Source: CAZHHH01 sp052400685
GTDB lineage: Bacteria > Bacteroidota > Bacteroidia > Bacteroidales > Marinilabiliaceae
Assembly: GCA_052400685.1 (NCBI GenBank)
Contig: JBQTGJ010000016.1
Reading direction: 5' to 3' (one strand)
Length of the DNA stretch: 64,000 nucleotides
Shown: positions 1 through 9,429 of the stretch, in pieces
Layout: every line of letters begins with the position of its first letter
How positions within the stretch are numbered: the first letter of the stretch is position 1
Program-made: the position numbers and the translations under genes
Notes under the pieces: generated by a model
What the model was told of the DNA's origin: nothing
Seen by the model: only the letters and a program-made list of their open reading frames with translations
Databases searched by the model: none

Positions 1-718
1 TCGCCGAAAAAGACAACCATTGAGAAACCGGCTTCACATCTTTTAGGTTAGTTTTAAGCACCGGATCGTCACCTCCAAAAATAAAAACATCATCAGGCGT
101 CTGATTCCGAAGAATCCGTAACTTGGCGTTAATATAATTTTTAAATTTATGATCGTACCGATCCAAATGGTCGGGCGTAATATTTGTTAAGATGGCCGTG
201 TTACAACGGAACCGAAACATAACGTCGAGTTGAAAACTACTCAGCTCAATAACAAAACACTGCGGGTCACGACGGGCCAGCGTTCGACAAGGACTAACAC
301 CCACATTTCCGGCCAAAACAGCATCAACACCAGCCTGTTTTAACGTATGATGCAGCCACATAGTGGTGGTGGTTTTGCCGTTGCTTCCAGTTATGCCGAT
401 CATCCGGGCCTTTGAATACCGCCCTGCCAGTTCAATGTCAGAAATAATTGGAATACCAATCTCTTTTAATGCCATTATCAACGGCGTACTTTCAGGTATC
501 CCAGGACTTTTAACAACCTCAGCCGCCTTAAGAATTCGCGTCTGAGAGTGACCACCTTCTTCAAAAGGAATCTCATTTTGGGTCAATTCATCGCGATAAT
601 GATCAGATAAGGTCCCTTTATCTGACACAAAAACATCAATACCTCTGGCTTTTGCCAACAAAGCGGCGCCAACACCACTTTCCCCTCCTCCTAATATAAC
701 CAGTTCGTTTTGCATCAT
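1..718 (-). CDS. murD: UDP-N-acetylmuramoyl-L-alanine:D-glutamate ligase, partial
   Basis: MurD adds D-glutamate to UDP-MurNAc-L-alanine in the cytoplasmic phase of peptidoglycan synthesis. The visible 239 residues are the N-terminal part; the gene leaves the window at base 1. They show an N-terminal Rossmann stretch (LGGGESGVGAAL), the Mur-ligase ATP loop GITGSNGKTTT at about residue 110, the ELSSFQL segment typical of MurD and the NITPDHLDRY motif. The ATG at 716-718 overlaps the mraY stop by one base (TAATG), so the two are translationally coupled. It is the last visible member of the dcw operon. Identity is firm from motifs and context. Confidence 0.95.
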   Translation of the reverse strand, partial: MMQNELVILGGGESGVGAALLAKARGIDVFVSDKGTLSDHYRDELTQNEIPFEEGGHSQTRILKAAEVVKSPGIPESTPLIMALKEIGIPIISDIELAGRYSKARMIGITGSNGKTTTTMWLHHTLKQAGVDAVLAGNVGVSPCRTLARRDPQCFVIELSSFQLDVMFRFRCNTAILTNITPDHLDRYDHKFKNYINAKLRILRNQTPDDVFIFGGDDPVLKTNLKDVKPVSQWLSFSA

Positions 719-1950
719 TACCTGATTTTAAGTGTTACAATAGTCAAGACTGCCAAAATGATGCTAACAATCCAAAACCGGGTTACAATTTTCGATTCAG
801 GATAACCTTTCATTTGATAATGGTGATGCAAAGGTGCCATTTTAAATATGCGGCGACCTTCACCATATTTTCGTTTTGTATATTTAAAGTAAGAAACCTG
901 CATCATCACGGAAATATTTTCAACCAAAAAGACACCGCAAAGAATAGGAATCAATAATTCAATACGAATCAAAATGGCAAATACAGCAATAATGCCACCC
1001 AAAGTAAGGCTCCCTGTATCGCCCATAAACACCTGTGCCGGGAATGAGTTGTACCATAAAAATCCGATCGTGGCACCAATAAAGGCACTCATAAACACCA
1101 CCAACTCCTGCGATTCGGGGATAAACATAATTTGCAGGTAATCGGCATACACCACGTGACCCGACAAATAGGCAAAAATTCCCAGTGTCACCCCAATAAT
1201 TGATGAAACGCCGGTGGCCAGGCCATCCAGACCATCCGTCATATTAGCACCATTGGACACTGCCGTGATAATAAAAATAACCACAAGGACAAAAATTACC
1301 CAGCCCCAACTTCTGGCGTGCTCGCCCAAAAATCCTACAATAGAAGTATAATCAAGACGATTATTTTTAAAAAATGGGACATTGGTTACCGGCGCATGAA
1401 TGGTTTCCGTAACCACTTCCGGCATCTCACCTTCTGCCACTTCCACAATACCCGGGCCTTCTACCGGCGTAGAAATACGGGCAACCACCCCATCGTTAAA
1501 ATAAAGCGTTAAACCAACAATCAAACCAAGCCCAACCTGACCTAAAATTTTAAATCTGCCCGCCAATCCCTCTTTATTCTTTTTGAAGACTTTAATATAA
1601 TCATCTACAAAACCAATAATACCAAGCCACAATGTAGAAACAATCATTAAAATGATATACACATTATTAAGACGGCCAAACAACAATACCGGAATTAGAA
1701 TAGAAACAATAATAATGATCCCCCCCATGGTTGGAGTTCCCTTTTTCTGGTATTGACCTTCCAGCCCCAGATCACGAACCACCTCTCCTACTTGTTGTTT
1801 TTGCAACAACCTGATAACACGTTTCCCAATCACCGTTCCTAAAAGAAGCGCAACAATAACGGCCAATCCTGACCGAAATGTGATGTATTGAAACATCCCG
1901 GCACCAGGAAAACTAAGTGATTGTAAATATTCAAAAAAAGAAAAAAGCAT
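718..1950 (-). CDS. mraY: Phospho-N-acetylmuramoyl-pentapeptide-transferase
   Basis: MraY is an integral membrane enzyme that transfers phospho-MurNAc-pentapeptide from UDP to undecaprenyl phosphate, giving lipid I. The 410-residue protein is rich in membrane segments and has the family signatures GFVDDYIKVFKKN (catalytic Asp pair), NMTDGLDGLA, FMGDTGSL and the C-terminal MAPLHHHY histidine motif. It is longer than the ~360 residues of Proteobacterial MraY because of an insert around residues 150-195, which I believe is common in Bacteroidota. It lies between murE (11-bp gap) and murD (one-base overlap) in the dcw operon. Confidence 0.97.
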   Translation of the reverse strand: MLFSFFEYLQSLSFPGAGMFQYITFRSGLAVIVALLLGTVIGKRVIRLLQKQQVGEVVRDLGLEGQYQKKGTPTMGGIIIIVSILIPVLLFGRLNNVYIILMIVSTLWLGIIGFVDDYIKVFKKNKEGLAGRFKILGQVGLGLIVGLTLYFNDGVVARISTPVEGPGIVEVAEGEMPEVVTETIHAPVTNVPFFKNNRLDYTSIVGFLGEHARSWGWVIFVLVVIFIITAVSNGANMTDGLDGLATGVSSIIGVTLGIFAYLSGHVVYADYLQIMFIPESQELVVFMSAFIGATIGFLWYNSFPAQVFMGDTGSLTLGGIIAVFAILIRIELLIPILCGVFLVENISVMMQVSYFKYTKRKYGEGRRIFKMAPLHHHYQMKGYPESKIVTRFWIVSIILAVLTIVTLKIR

Positions 1951-1961
1951 GGCAAAGAGTA

Positions 1962-3419
1962 TTATTGATGTTCAAAAAAATCCTTAATAATTTCACGGTC
2001 GTCAAAATGGGTACGAACGCCTTTTACTTCCTGATAGGTTTCGTGACCTTTCCCGGCAATCAAAACCACATCGCCCTGACGGGCCATAGAACAAGCGGCC
2101 CTGATAGCTTCCTTACGGTTGGTAATTGAGATCACACGTGAACGGTCGGTGGGCTGAACGCCCTCAAACATCTGCTGAATGATGGTTTCCGGCTCTTCAA
2201 AACGAGGGTTATCGGAGGTCAAAATAACTTTAGAACTGGCTTTGACAGCTTCAGCCGCCATTACTGGTCGCTTAAACGGATCTCTGTTTCCACCGGCCCC
2301 CACCACCGTTATCAGTTCATTGTGGGGTTGGCGTATTTGATTCAAAGCTTCCAACACATTTTTTAGAGCATCGGGCGTATGGGCATAATCGACTACCGCG
2401 GTCACACCCTCTTTGCTTCTGAAAGTTTCAAACCGGCCATCAACCGGTTTCAGACGGCTCATTTGCGGCAATAAATCCTCGCTGTCCCATCCCAATAAAA
2501 CAGCAGCCCCATAAACGGCCACCAGATTGGACGCGTTAAAACGACCAATAAAAGGCGTCCACACCTCCTTATTATTCAATTCAAGCTGCATTCCTTCAAA
2601 CAGATTCTCAATCACCTTCACCCGAAAATCGGCCATTTCGCGAGCCGAATAATATTTCTTAACAGCCTTACAATTTTGCAGCATAACGGCCCCATTTTTA
2701 TCATCCCGATTGGATAGGGCAAAAGCATCAGCCGGCAATGCATCAAAAAAACATTTTTTTGCTTTCAGATAAGCCTCAAACGTCTTATGATAATCCAGAT
2801 GATCATGAGTCAGGTTCGTGAAAATTCCGCCGGCAAACTGAATACCATTAATACGTTTCTGAGCCACTGCATGAGAACTCACTTCTATGAAGCAATATTC
2901 ACAGCCTACGTCAACCATCCTTGCCATCAACTCATTAAGCATCAAGACATCTGGCGTAGTATGCGTTGCTTCAACCTTTTCCTCAGCAATGCAATTAACC
3001 ACCGTGGAACAAAGACCAGCTTTAAATCCCATATTCATAGCCAACCGATACAACAAAGAGGCAATCGTTGTTTTACCATTGGTTCCGGTAACACCAACCA
3101 CTTTTAATTTTTCAGAAGGCCGGTTAAAATGACAAGCAGCCAATAAACCCAAAGCCTCAGCCGAATCATCGACCCGCACATAAATCACGTCGGGATCGAC
3201 CGTTTCCGGTAACTCTTCACAAATCACAGCGCTACAACCTGCGGCCACCGCTTTTGAAATAAACTGATGGCCATCGACGGCTGTCCCCCGCATAGCGACA
3301 AAAACTGTATTGGCAGCAGCTTTCCTGGAATCAAAAACAATGGATTCGACCATTGGATTCCCATCTCCTACCATTTCATCCACCTTCAGCAGGTTTAAAT
3401 ACTCATCAAGATGCCTCAT
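1962..3419 (-). CDS. murE: UDP-MurNAc-L-Ala-D-Glu:meso-diaminopimelate ligase
   Basis: MurE adds the third stem-peptide residue. The ATP loop GVTGTNGKTT and the C-terminal motif DNPR (in TSDNPRFEEPE) are visible; DNPR is the signature of enzymes that use meso-diaminopimelate, so the cell wall should be of the mDAP type. I place the start at the ATG ending at 3419 (MRHLDEYL), which gives 485 residues. An in-frame TTG at 3452 would add 11 residues that do not resemble the family N-terminus. It follows ftsI and precedes mraY in the dcw operon. Confidence 0.96.
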   Translation of the reverse strand: MRHLDEYLNLLKVDEMVGDGNPMVESIVFDSRKAAANTVFVAMRGTAVDGHQFISKAVAAGCSAVICEELPETVDPDVIYVRVDDSAEALGLLAACHFNRPSEKLKVVGVTGTNGKTTIASLLYRLAMNMGFKAGLCSTVVNCIAEEKVEATHTTPDVLMLNELMARMVDVGCEYCFIEVSSHAVAQKRINGIQFAGGIFTNLTHDHLDYHKTFEAYLKAKKCFFDALPADAFALSNRDDKNGAVMLQNCKAVKKYYSAREMADFRVKVIENLFEGMQLELNNKEVWTPFIGRFNASNLVAVYGAAVLLGWDSEDLLPQMSRLKPVDGRFETFRSKEGVTAVVDYAHTPDALKNVLEALNQIRQPHNELITVVGAGGNRDPFKRPVMAAEAVKASSKVILTSDNPRFEEPETIIQQMFEGVQPTDRSRVISITNRKEAIRAACSMARQGDVVLIAGKGHETYQEVKGVRTHFDDREIIKDFFEHQ

Positions 3420-3458
3420 AAGCAATATATTTATAGCGACCCTCAGGTTCAACTTACA

Positions 3459-5570
3459 TTAATCCAATTTCAAAAATATAGTGCCACCTCTACGGTATGG
3501 CGTCCCCGCTGCCATCGATTGCGAAACAACACGGCCTACCCCCTGTATATAAACATTCAATCCCACATTTTCAAGCACAGCCACCGCATCTTTGGCACCC
3601 ATCCCTATAACGGAAGGAACAACACCCGACGGAATGGGCTTGGGTCGAAACACGACGCCGGTATCAACAGCCAACGTAGAGACCCATTCTTTGAGTGGAC
3701 TTTTTTCAATTACAGGAAAATTAAGCGCATCAAAAATAAGTGACAAATCCTCTACCGGTCCGCCCTTTGAATATGGAAAAACACCCGTCGAAACAATCTG
3801 AGGGGCGTCACTCTTCTTTCTCAACTCATAATCGGCCGCATAAACACGATCGGCAATTTCACGAAAAACCGTTCCTGCTACTACATTGCCATAATACACA
3901 TGATTCGACGGCGCATTTACAACAACAATACAAGAATACCGGGGTTTATCAGCGGGAAAATATCCTACAAACGAAGCCTGATATTCGACCCCGCCATTTT
4001 TATAACCTGAGCTCCCTTTTGCCACCTGAGCCGTCCCTGTTTTTCCGGCAATTGAATATTTATTGTTTCTGATATTTGTGGCGGTTCCACGTTCTACAAC
4101 CCCTTCAAGTAACTGTCGTGCCTGTTCGATGGTTGTGAGAGAAGCAATCGATGGATTTAGCACCTTAGGCTGAAAACGATCGACCATTCGACCGTGCTTT
4201 GAAAGGCCCTCCACAAACATGGGCTTCACCATTTTACCCTTATTAGCTACCGCATTATAAAGTGTAAGTATTTGTAGCGGCGTCATCTTCACCTCATAAC
4301 CAATAGACATCCAGGGTAAAGTAACCCCCGACCAGGAATTATCGCCCGGATACTTTATTTCAGGAATCCCTTCTCCCTTTATTTCAATGCCCAGTTTTTC
4401 ATTGAGCCCCATTGCATATAAACGGTCAACGAAACGTCTGGGCTGACTTTTATACCGATCAACAATCATCCTCGACATACCGATATTCGACGACTTTTCA
4501 AACGCCTCTCTAATGGATATTTTTCCATACCCGCCACGATGGCTATCACGCATTACCCGGTCGTAGTATCGATATGCGCCATTCTCTGTGTCAACAGTGT
4601 CGGTTAAACGAACCGTGTGATCCTCCAAAGCCGCCATTATTGTAGCCAATTTAAAAGTCGATCCAGGTTCTGTTGACTCGCCAATGGCATAGTTAAAATA
4701 ATCTTCTATATAAACACCCGATCCATTCCGGTGAAGATTTACAATAGCCCTGACAGCGCCGGTTTTTACTTCCATCAGTACCGCCACACCGTGATCGGCA
4801 TCATGTTTATGCAACTGCTTACGCAACGCATGTTCAGCCACATCCTGAATGGCAATATCAATAGTTGTAACCACATCCAACCCATCAACGGGCGGAACAA
4901 CCACTTCAGGTACCCAGCGACCAGAAATCCGCTTCATAGTGCTGGTTCCCGGCGTTCCCATGAGCTCATCATCATAAGCTCTTTCGAGCCCCAACATCCC
5001 GCCCTTGGAACTTTCACCATAAAGTTTTCCAATGGTTCGTGCAGCCAGCGAGCCAAAGGGTAACTGACGGGTATCATATTGTTCGGGAATAAATCCTCCT
5101 TTATTACGCCCCTCTCTGAATATCGGAAACTGCTTTACTTTTTGCAATTGGGTATAAGATATACGTCGGGGATTCACCCTGTAATAACGCGCCCCTTTCT
5201 GACGGGCCAATCGTAACTCCTGCTTATAACCATTCGCACTTTTATCCTTAAAAAAACGAGACAAACAAATGGCCAGAGAATCAACATTACGGTTAAACTT
5301 ATCGTTGGTAAGCCCCTCGGCCAACATATCCATATAAAGCCTGTAGCTTGGAACCGAGCAGGCCAGTTTCATACCATTTTTATCAAGAATATCACCGCGG
5401 TTGGCAGCCACGATATTCTCAGATTGTTCAATGCTACGAACCTGTGACTTCCACTCATCGGCATTAATTACTTTTAGCCGAAACAATTCAACAATTAACC
5501 ATAAAGCTAGCCCCAGAAAGAAGATATATACAATCCCCACCCTGAAAATAATACTTCGTCTTATGGTCAT
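3459..5570 (-). CDS. ftsI: Division-specific penicillin-binding protein (PBP3/FtsI type) with C-terminal PASTA domain
   Basis: This class B transpeptidase cross-links septal peptidoglycan. The 703-residue protein has one N-terminal membrane anchor (about residues 8-30), a PBP dimerisation region, and a transpeptidase domain with all three active-site motifs: STFK near residue 303, SSN near 360 and KTGTAQ near 508. The last ~60 residues form a PASTA-like domain (VVPSVIGMGAKDAVAVLE), found on many Bacteroidota and Gram-positive homologues but not on E. coli FtsI. The gene lies between the ftsL-like gene (15-bp gap) and murE, the usual dcw position. Confidence 0.95.
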   Translation of the reverse strand: MTIRRSIIFRVGIVYIFFLGLALWLIVELFRLKVINADEWKSQVRSIEQSENIVAANRGDILDKNGMKLACSVPSYRLYMDMLAEGLTNDKFNRNVDSLAICLSRFFKDKSANGYKQELRLARQKGARYYRVNPRRISYTQLQKVKQFPIFREGRNKGGFIPEQYDTRQLPFGSLAARTIGKLYGESSKGGMLGLERAYDDELMGTPGTSTMKRISGRWVPEVVVPPVDGLDVVTTIDIAIQDVAEHALRKQLHKHDADHGVAVLMEVKTGAVRAIVNLHRNGSGVYIEDYFNYAIGESTEPGSTFKLATIMAALEDHTVRLTDTVDTENGAYRYYDRVMRDSHRGGYGKISIREAFEKSSNIGMSRMIVDRYKSQPRRFVDRLYAMGLNEKLGIEIKGEGIPEIKYPGDNSWSGVTLPWMSIGYEVKMTPLQILTLYNAVANKGKMVKPMFVEGLSKHGRMVDRFQPKVLNPSIASLTTIEQARQLLEGVVERGTATNIRNNKYSIAGKTGTAQVAKGSSGYKNGGVEYQASFVGYFPADKPRYSCIVVVNAPSNHVYYGNVVAGTVFREIADRVYAADYELRKKSDAPQIVSTGVFPYSKGGPVEDLSLIFDALNFPVIEKSPLKEWVSTLAVDTGVVFRPKPIPSGVVPSVIGMGAKDAVAVLENVGLNVYIQGVGRVVSQSMAAGTPYRRGGTIFLKLD

Positions 5571-5585
5571 TTTATTCCTCCGATT

Positions 5586-5954
5586 TTATTCTTCAACTTT
5601 TAAAATTCGTGGCGGCGTTTTTAACACTTCCAACCCCAATCCGGCCTGCTCAACTTTGCTCAGCACTTCCGACTGCCGGCTCATCTGCATCAACTCCGAA
5701 GAAGTTGTTATAGCCTCATATTTAAGCTCCTTTAACTCATAATTAAGCGCAACCTGCTCCTTAAGCAATTTCTCAACCGCATAGTGATTATTGATATAAA
5801 TCATGGCAAGAAACACGGCAAATACAAGAAAAGGCCAGTGATTCGACAAGGAACTTTTACTAAAAAAACTCCCATTAATAATGTCACGAAGTGTTATTTT
5901 CTTTTCGTCTAATTCTGTACCTGTTGTATCAAACTCTTTCATACCAGTTAACAT
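5586..5954 (-). CDS. FtsL-like septal protein
   Basis: This small bitopic protein of 122 residues has a polar N-terminal tail, one membrane segment at about residues 40-60 (WPFLVFAVFLAMIY) and a following heptad-like helical region. That architecture and the position between rsmH and ftsI match FtsL, the divisome protein that pairs with FtsB and helps activate FtsI/FtsW. FtsL sequences diverge strongly, so the call rests on topology and synteny. The start could be the first ATG (5954) or a second one four codons later. The gene lies 4 bp from rsmH. Confidence 0.8.
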   Translation of the reverse strand: MLTGMKEFDTTGTELDEKKITLRDIINGSFFSKSSLSNHWPFLVFAVFLAMIYINNHYAVEKLLKEQVALNYELKELKYEAITTSSELMQMSRQSEVLSKVEQAGLGLEVLKTPPRILKVEE

Positions 5955-5958
5955 TCAA

Positions 5959-6867
5959 CTACCATCGTTCAGCAATTCGCAACCGGGCACTCCGGGCGCG
6001 CGGATTACCATTAATCTCCTGTTCTGAAGGAACGATCAACTTTCGTGTTATCACTTTAAAAGGAACCTCCGCATGACCGTAAATATTAGTTTCAGCCTGA
6101 GCTTTGGTGACATCGCCCGTTCGCATAAAATTCTTCACCATCCTGTCTTCCAACGAATGATACGACATAATAACCAACCTACCTCGGGGCCGTAAAACCT
6201 CGACCGTTTTCTGAAGCATTTCCCGCAAAGCATCCATTTCACCATTTACTTCGATACGCAATGCTTGAAAAACCTGCGACAAAAAACGAGCAGCATCCCT
6301 TTTAGGGGCGAACAAACCAGCTATTTCTTTAAGATCACCGGTGGTAGCAAACAAATGCGCCTCCCTGCTTTTCACAATTTGTGCTGCCAAACGGCGAGCC
6401 GACGTCACTTCCCCATAAAATTTAAACAATTCGGCCAGTTGTGCTTCGGCATAATTATTCAAAACATCAGCAGCCGTTAGCTTCATATTACGATTCATCC
6501 GCATGTCCAGTGCCCCGTCAAAACGGAACGAGAAACCACGTTCAGCCACATCGAAATGATGTGACGAGACTCCCAAATCGGCCAGTATACCATCCACTGG
6601 CATTAGATCAAGATATTTCAGAAAATGATACAGATACCGAAAATTATGTCTGACAAAAACCACTCTTTTGTCGTCTAAACGGTTAGCCCAGGCATCCTCA
6701 TCCTGATCAAACACCACCAAGCGCCCCTTAGGCCCCAACTTTTCAAGAATGGCACGACTGTGTCCTCCACCACCAAAAGTCACATCAACATAAACACCCT
6801 GCGGGTTAATATTCAACCCATCAATGCATTGATGCAAAAGCACCGGTATATGATACATTTCACTCAT
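5959..6867 (-). CDS. rsmH: 16S rRNA (cytosine(1402)-N4)-methyltransferase
   Basis: RsmH methylates C1402 of 16S rRNA using S-adenosylmethionine. The 302-residue protein begins MSEMYHIPVLL and has the SAM-binding glycine motif (VDVTFGGGGHSRAIL), the segment ILADLGVSSHHFD and the C-terminal MSYHSLEDRMVKNF, all hallmarks of this family. It is separated from mraZ by one base and is almost certainly co-transcribed with it, the standard arrangement at the head of the dcw cluster. Confidence 0.97.
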   Translation of the reverse strand: MSEMYHIPVLLHQCIDGLNINPQGVYVDVTFGGGGHSRAILEKLGPKGRLVVFDQDEDAWANRLDDKRVVFVRHNFRYLYHFLKYLDLMPVDGILADLGVSSHHFDVAERGFSFRFDGALDMRMNRNMKLTAADVLNNYAEAQLAELFKFYGEVTSARRLAAQIVKSREAHLFATTGDLKEIAGLFAPKRDAARFLSQVFQALRIEVNGEMDALREMLQKTVEVLRPRGRLVIMSYHSLEDRMVKNFMRTGDVTKAQAETNIYGHAEVPFKVITRKLIVPSEQEINGNPRARSARLRIAERW

Positions 6868-6868
6868 G

Positions 6869-7342
6869 TCAACTATCTAAATTTTCGTCTGACCTCCCAT
6901 TTTCACTCAAAAACAATTCAGCCTGTCCTGCCAGACGTTCAGACTCATCGCCCATAGATTGGTATATATCCAACGACCATAATTCAATACAACGATCAAC
7001 TCCCACCAGAACGACTTCACGTCCGGCTTCCACCGAATCCATTAAACGTTTTGGAATCAGAATCCGCCCGTTGGCATCAAGCATTACTTCTGCCGACCCG
7101 CGAAAAAAATCACGCAAAAACTGTTTATGTGCCCGGTTGTATGAATTCAATCGACTGCGCAGCCTAACCAACTCTTCCTCCCAATAAGTATAAGGATAAA
7201 TCACCAGGCATTTTTCAAATAAATCCTTACGCACCACGAAACGCGCATCATCAACACCCAGCGCTTTTTTAAAAGCAGCAGGCATCACGACACGTCCCTT
7301 GACATCGGCTTTACATTCAAAATCACCTATAAATGTGATCAT
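6869..7342 (-). CDS. mraZ: Transcriptional regulator MraZ
   Basis: MraZ is an AbrB-like DNA-binding protein made of two SpoVT-like halves, known in other bacteria to bind repeats in its own promoter and control the dcw operon. The 157-residue protein contains both halves: KGRVVMPAAFKKAL near the N-terminus and ANGRILIPKRLMD in the middle. It is the first gene of the operon. Three evenly spaced GTGG boxes lie directly upstream, consistent with autoregulation. The ATG at 7342 is the only reasonable start. Confidence 0.95.
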   Translation of the reverse strand: MITFIGDFECKADVKGRVVMPAAFKKALGVDDARFVVRKDLFEKCLVIYPYTYWEEELVRLRSRLNSYNRAHKQFLRDFFRGSAEVMLDANGRILIPKRLMDSVEAGREVVLVGVDRCIELWSLDIYQSMGDESERLAGQAELFLSENGRSDENLDS

Positions 7343-7365
7343 TACCTTTTGTATGGTTTAGTTGG

Positions 7366-7410
7366 TAAAGGTATAATATTTTTACCCCACAATCAACCAC
7401 AATGCCCCAC
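7366..7410 (-). promoter_or_regulatory. mraZ promoter with three MraZ-type boxes
   Basis: Read on the minus strand, GTGGG (7410-7406), GTGGT (7400-7396) and GTGGG (7390-7386) recur with exact 10-bp spacing, like the direct-repeat MraZ operators described in other bacteria. Just downstream is TACCTTTA (7373-7366), close to the Bacteroidota -7 box TAnnTTTG. The boxes therefore lie just upstream of the likely promoter core. Confidence 0.65.
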
Positions 7411-7457
7411 TTTATTTTAAATCAAAGCCAATTTCAAAGCAATATAATTTTATTTTA

Positions 7458-7482
7458 TTGGGATTTCTAAAAGAAATCCCAA
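7458..7482. promoter_or_regulatory. Perfect 11-bp inverted repeat between divergent genes
   Basis: TTGGGATTTCT and its exact complement AGAAATCCCAA are separated by AAA. The hairpin lies in the mraZ/glsA-like divergent intergenic space, 51 bp before the glsA-like start. There is no long U-tract, so an operator or 5' leader hairpin is as likely as a terminator. Confidence 0.5.
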
Positions 7483-7532
7483 CTATCCAACAAATGGAAA
7501 ACCAAAAATAAAAGGAAGAATATCCCAACTAA

Positions 7533-8453
7533 TTGAGAAAAATCAATAGCAGAGAAACCATTTCTATAAAAATTCGTAATATTGTTGCCGACGAAAAAAC
7601 AAAAAAGAAAGTGAATCAAGAAGCGAAAAATGAAGAGCAAGCTTTGCGCATAGACGTAGAAAAAGTGATTGCCGACAAAAACCCAAAACTTCTGAGAACT
7701 CTCCCCGGCTTTATTATCCGATATTTAAAACACATTGTTCATCAAAACGACCTAAACGGTTTTCTTGATCGTGCCAAAGGCAAAAAAGGCCTTGAGTTTT
7801 CAGAATTCATTTTGTCCGATTTCGAAATCAGTTATCAGACGAAGGGGCTCAATCAGATTCCTCAAAACGGCCGGTATCTTTTTGCCTCCAACCATCCGCT
7901 TGGCGGGATGGATGGCATTGCATTATTAACCGCAATTGGCACAAAATTCAAAGACATCAAATTCCCGGTCAACGACATTTTGATGAATGTAAAAGGTCTG
8001 AATACTATTTTTCTACCAATTAACAAACACGGTGGTCATTCAAAAAATGCAGCTCTCAAACTTGAAGAAGCTTACGCATCAGAGGCACAAATAATCATGT
8101 TTCCGGCCGGTCTGGTCAGTCGAAAACAAAACGGTAAAATTATTGATCTGCAATGGAAAAAGAATTTTGTAAAAAAAGCCATCCAGCACCAACGCGACAT
8201 TATTCCGGTTCATATAACAGGACGCAACACCAACTTTTTCTATAATCTCGCCAATATACGCAAACGATTAGGCATAAAAATAAATATAGAAATGCTGTAC
8301 CTCGCAGACGAAATGTACAAACAACGTGGAAAAAGCCTGACCATTCATTTTGGGACACCCATACCATGGCAACAACTTACAAGCAGCGGAACACATACCG
8401 AATGGGCTCAAAAAATCAAAGAAACAGCCTACCAATTAGCCAAAAACGATTAA
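7533..8453 (+). CDS. Lysophospholipid-type acyltransferase, GlsA-like (glycine lipid O-acyltransferase)
   Basis: This PlsC-superfamily acyltransferase of 306 residues has the acyltransferase block SNHPLGGMDG near residue 128 (His and Asp of the catalytic motif) and FPAGLVSRK near 192. With the GNAT gene 25 bp downstream it matches the pair named glsA/glsB in Bacteroides thetaiotaomicron. There GlsB N-acylates glycine and GlsA O-acylates the product to make glycine lipids. That function is inferred from architecture and neighbourhood; an ornithine-lipid role is the alternative. The start appears to be a TTG at 7533, preceded by AGGAAG; no upstream ATG exists in frame, so the exact start is uncertain. 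Confidence 0.75.
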   Translation: MRKINSRETISIKIRNIVADEKTKKKVNQEAKNEEQALRIDVEKVIADKNPKLLRTLPGFIIRYLKHIVHQNDLNGFLDRAKGKKGLEFSEFILSDFEISYQTKGLNQIPQNGRYLFASNHPLGGMDGIALLTAIGTKFKDIKFPVNDILMNVKGLNTIFLPINKHGGHSKNAALKLEEAYASEAQIIMFPAGLVSRKQNGKIIDLQWKKNFVKKAIQHQRDIIPVHITGRNTNFFYNLANIRKRLGIKINIEMLYLADEMYKQRGKSLTIHFGTPIPWQQLTSSGTHTEWAQKIKETAYQLAKND

Positions 8454-8478
8454 ATTTGCGCACTAATACTATAATTAA

Positions 8479-9429
8479 ATGAGCAACATAAAACCTGTCA
8501 TTCCCCCGGTACCACGTCATCTGCTTGAAGCAGAACTAAGCAAAGAAATATTTGTAAGAAAGACCAATAAGGGGGATAACCGTATTTATGACTTCTCAGT
8601 GCAGGAAGCGCCCAACCTCTTAAAAGAAGTGGGACGGTTAAGAGAACTGACATTCAGAGCTGCCGGCGGCGGCACAGGATTGGAAACTGATCTGGATGAA
8701 TATGACACGTGCGAAGTTCCCTACCGACAATTAATTGTTTGGGATCCAAACGAAAAAGAGATATTGGGAGGCTACCGTTATATCATGGGCGACCAGGTCG
8801 GCTTTGACCAACATGGCGAACTGGGACTGGCTACGGCACACATGTTTAATTTTTCACAGGAATTTATAAAAAACTACCTCCCATACACCATTGAGTTGGG
8901 ACGTTCATTTGTGCAACCCAATTACCAATCGAGCAAAATGGGAGCCAAAAGCCTTTTTGCACTCGACAACCTGTGGGATGGTCTGGGTTCTTTGATGGTC
9001 AACAACCCGCAAATGAAATATTTCTTTGGAAAAGTGACCATGTACACCCAATACAATCTGGAGGCCAGAGATTTAATCAGAGCTTTTATGGGCATCTATT
9101 TCAGGGATAAAAACAATTTGGTATATCCTAAAATACCGGTAAAATCGACCATCACACCCGAAGAAACTGCGACTATATTCACCGGCACATCCTTTGCCGA
9201 AGACTACAAACGCCTGAGTAAAAAAGTTCGCGAATTGGGGGAAAACATTCCTCCGCTGATCAACGCATACATGAATCTGTCTCCATCAATGAAAACTTTT
9301 GGAACGGCTGTTAACGATGAATTTGGCGACGTGGAAGAAACCGGCATCATCATCACCATAAAAGAACTCTATCAGGCTAAAATTAACCGACATGTGGATA
9401 GTTACAATCCTAACGACACACATGACTAA
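8479..9429 (+). CDS. GNAT-fold N-acyltransferase, GlsB-like (glycine lipid synthesis)
   Basis: This 316-residue protein belongs to the 'hemolysin-like' acyltransferases related to OlsB. The family segments LRELTFRAAGGGTG, YRYIMGD and ELGRSFVQPNYQ are visible. It would transfer a 3-hydroxyacyl chain from acyl carrier protein to the amino group of an amino acid, glycine by analogy with Bacteroides GlsB. The substrate cannot be read from sequence. It starts 25 bp after the GlsA-like gene, and the spacer contains TAAATTTG (8452-8459), a possible internal -7 box. Confidence 0.75.
   Translation: MSNIKPVIPPVPRHLLEAELSKEIFVRKTNKGDNRIYDFSVQEAPNLLKEVGRLRELTFRAAGGGTGLETDLDEYDTCEVPYRQLIVWDPNEKEILGGYRYIMGDQVGFDQHGELGLATAHMFNFSQEFIKNYLPYTIELGRSFVQPNYQSSKMGAKSLFALDNLWDGLGSLMVNNPQMKYFFGKVTMYTQYNLEARDLIRAFMGIYFRDKNNLVYPKIPVKSTITPEETATIFTGTSFAEDYKRLSKKVRELGENIPPLINAYMNLSPSMKTFGTAVNDEFGDVEETGIIITIKELYQAKINRHVDSYNPNDTHD

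Noticed and set aside
7458..7482. 11-bp palindrome considered as a terminator
   Set aside because: It lacks a U-tract on either strand and lies between divergent genes, so a regulatory site is more likely.
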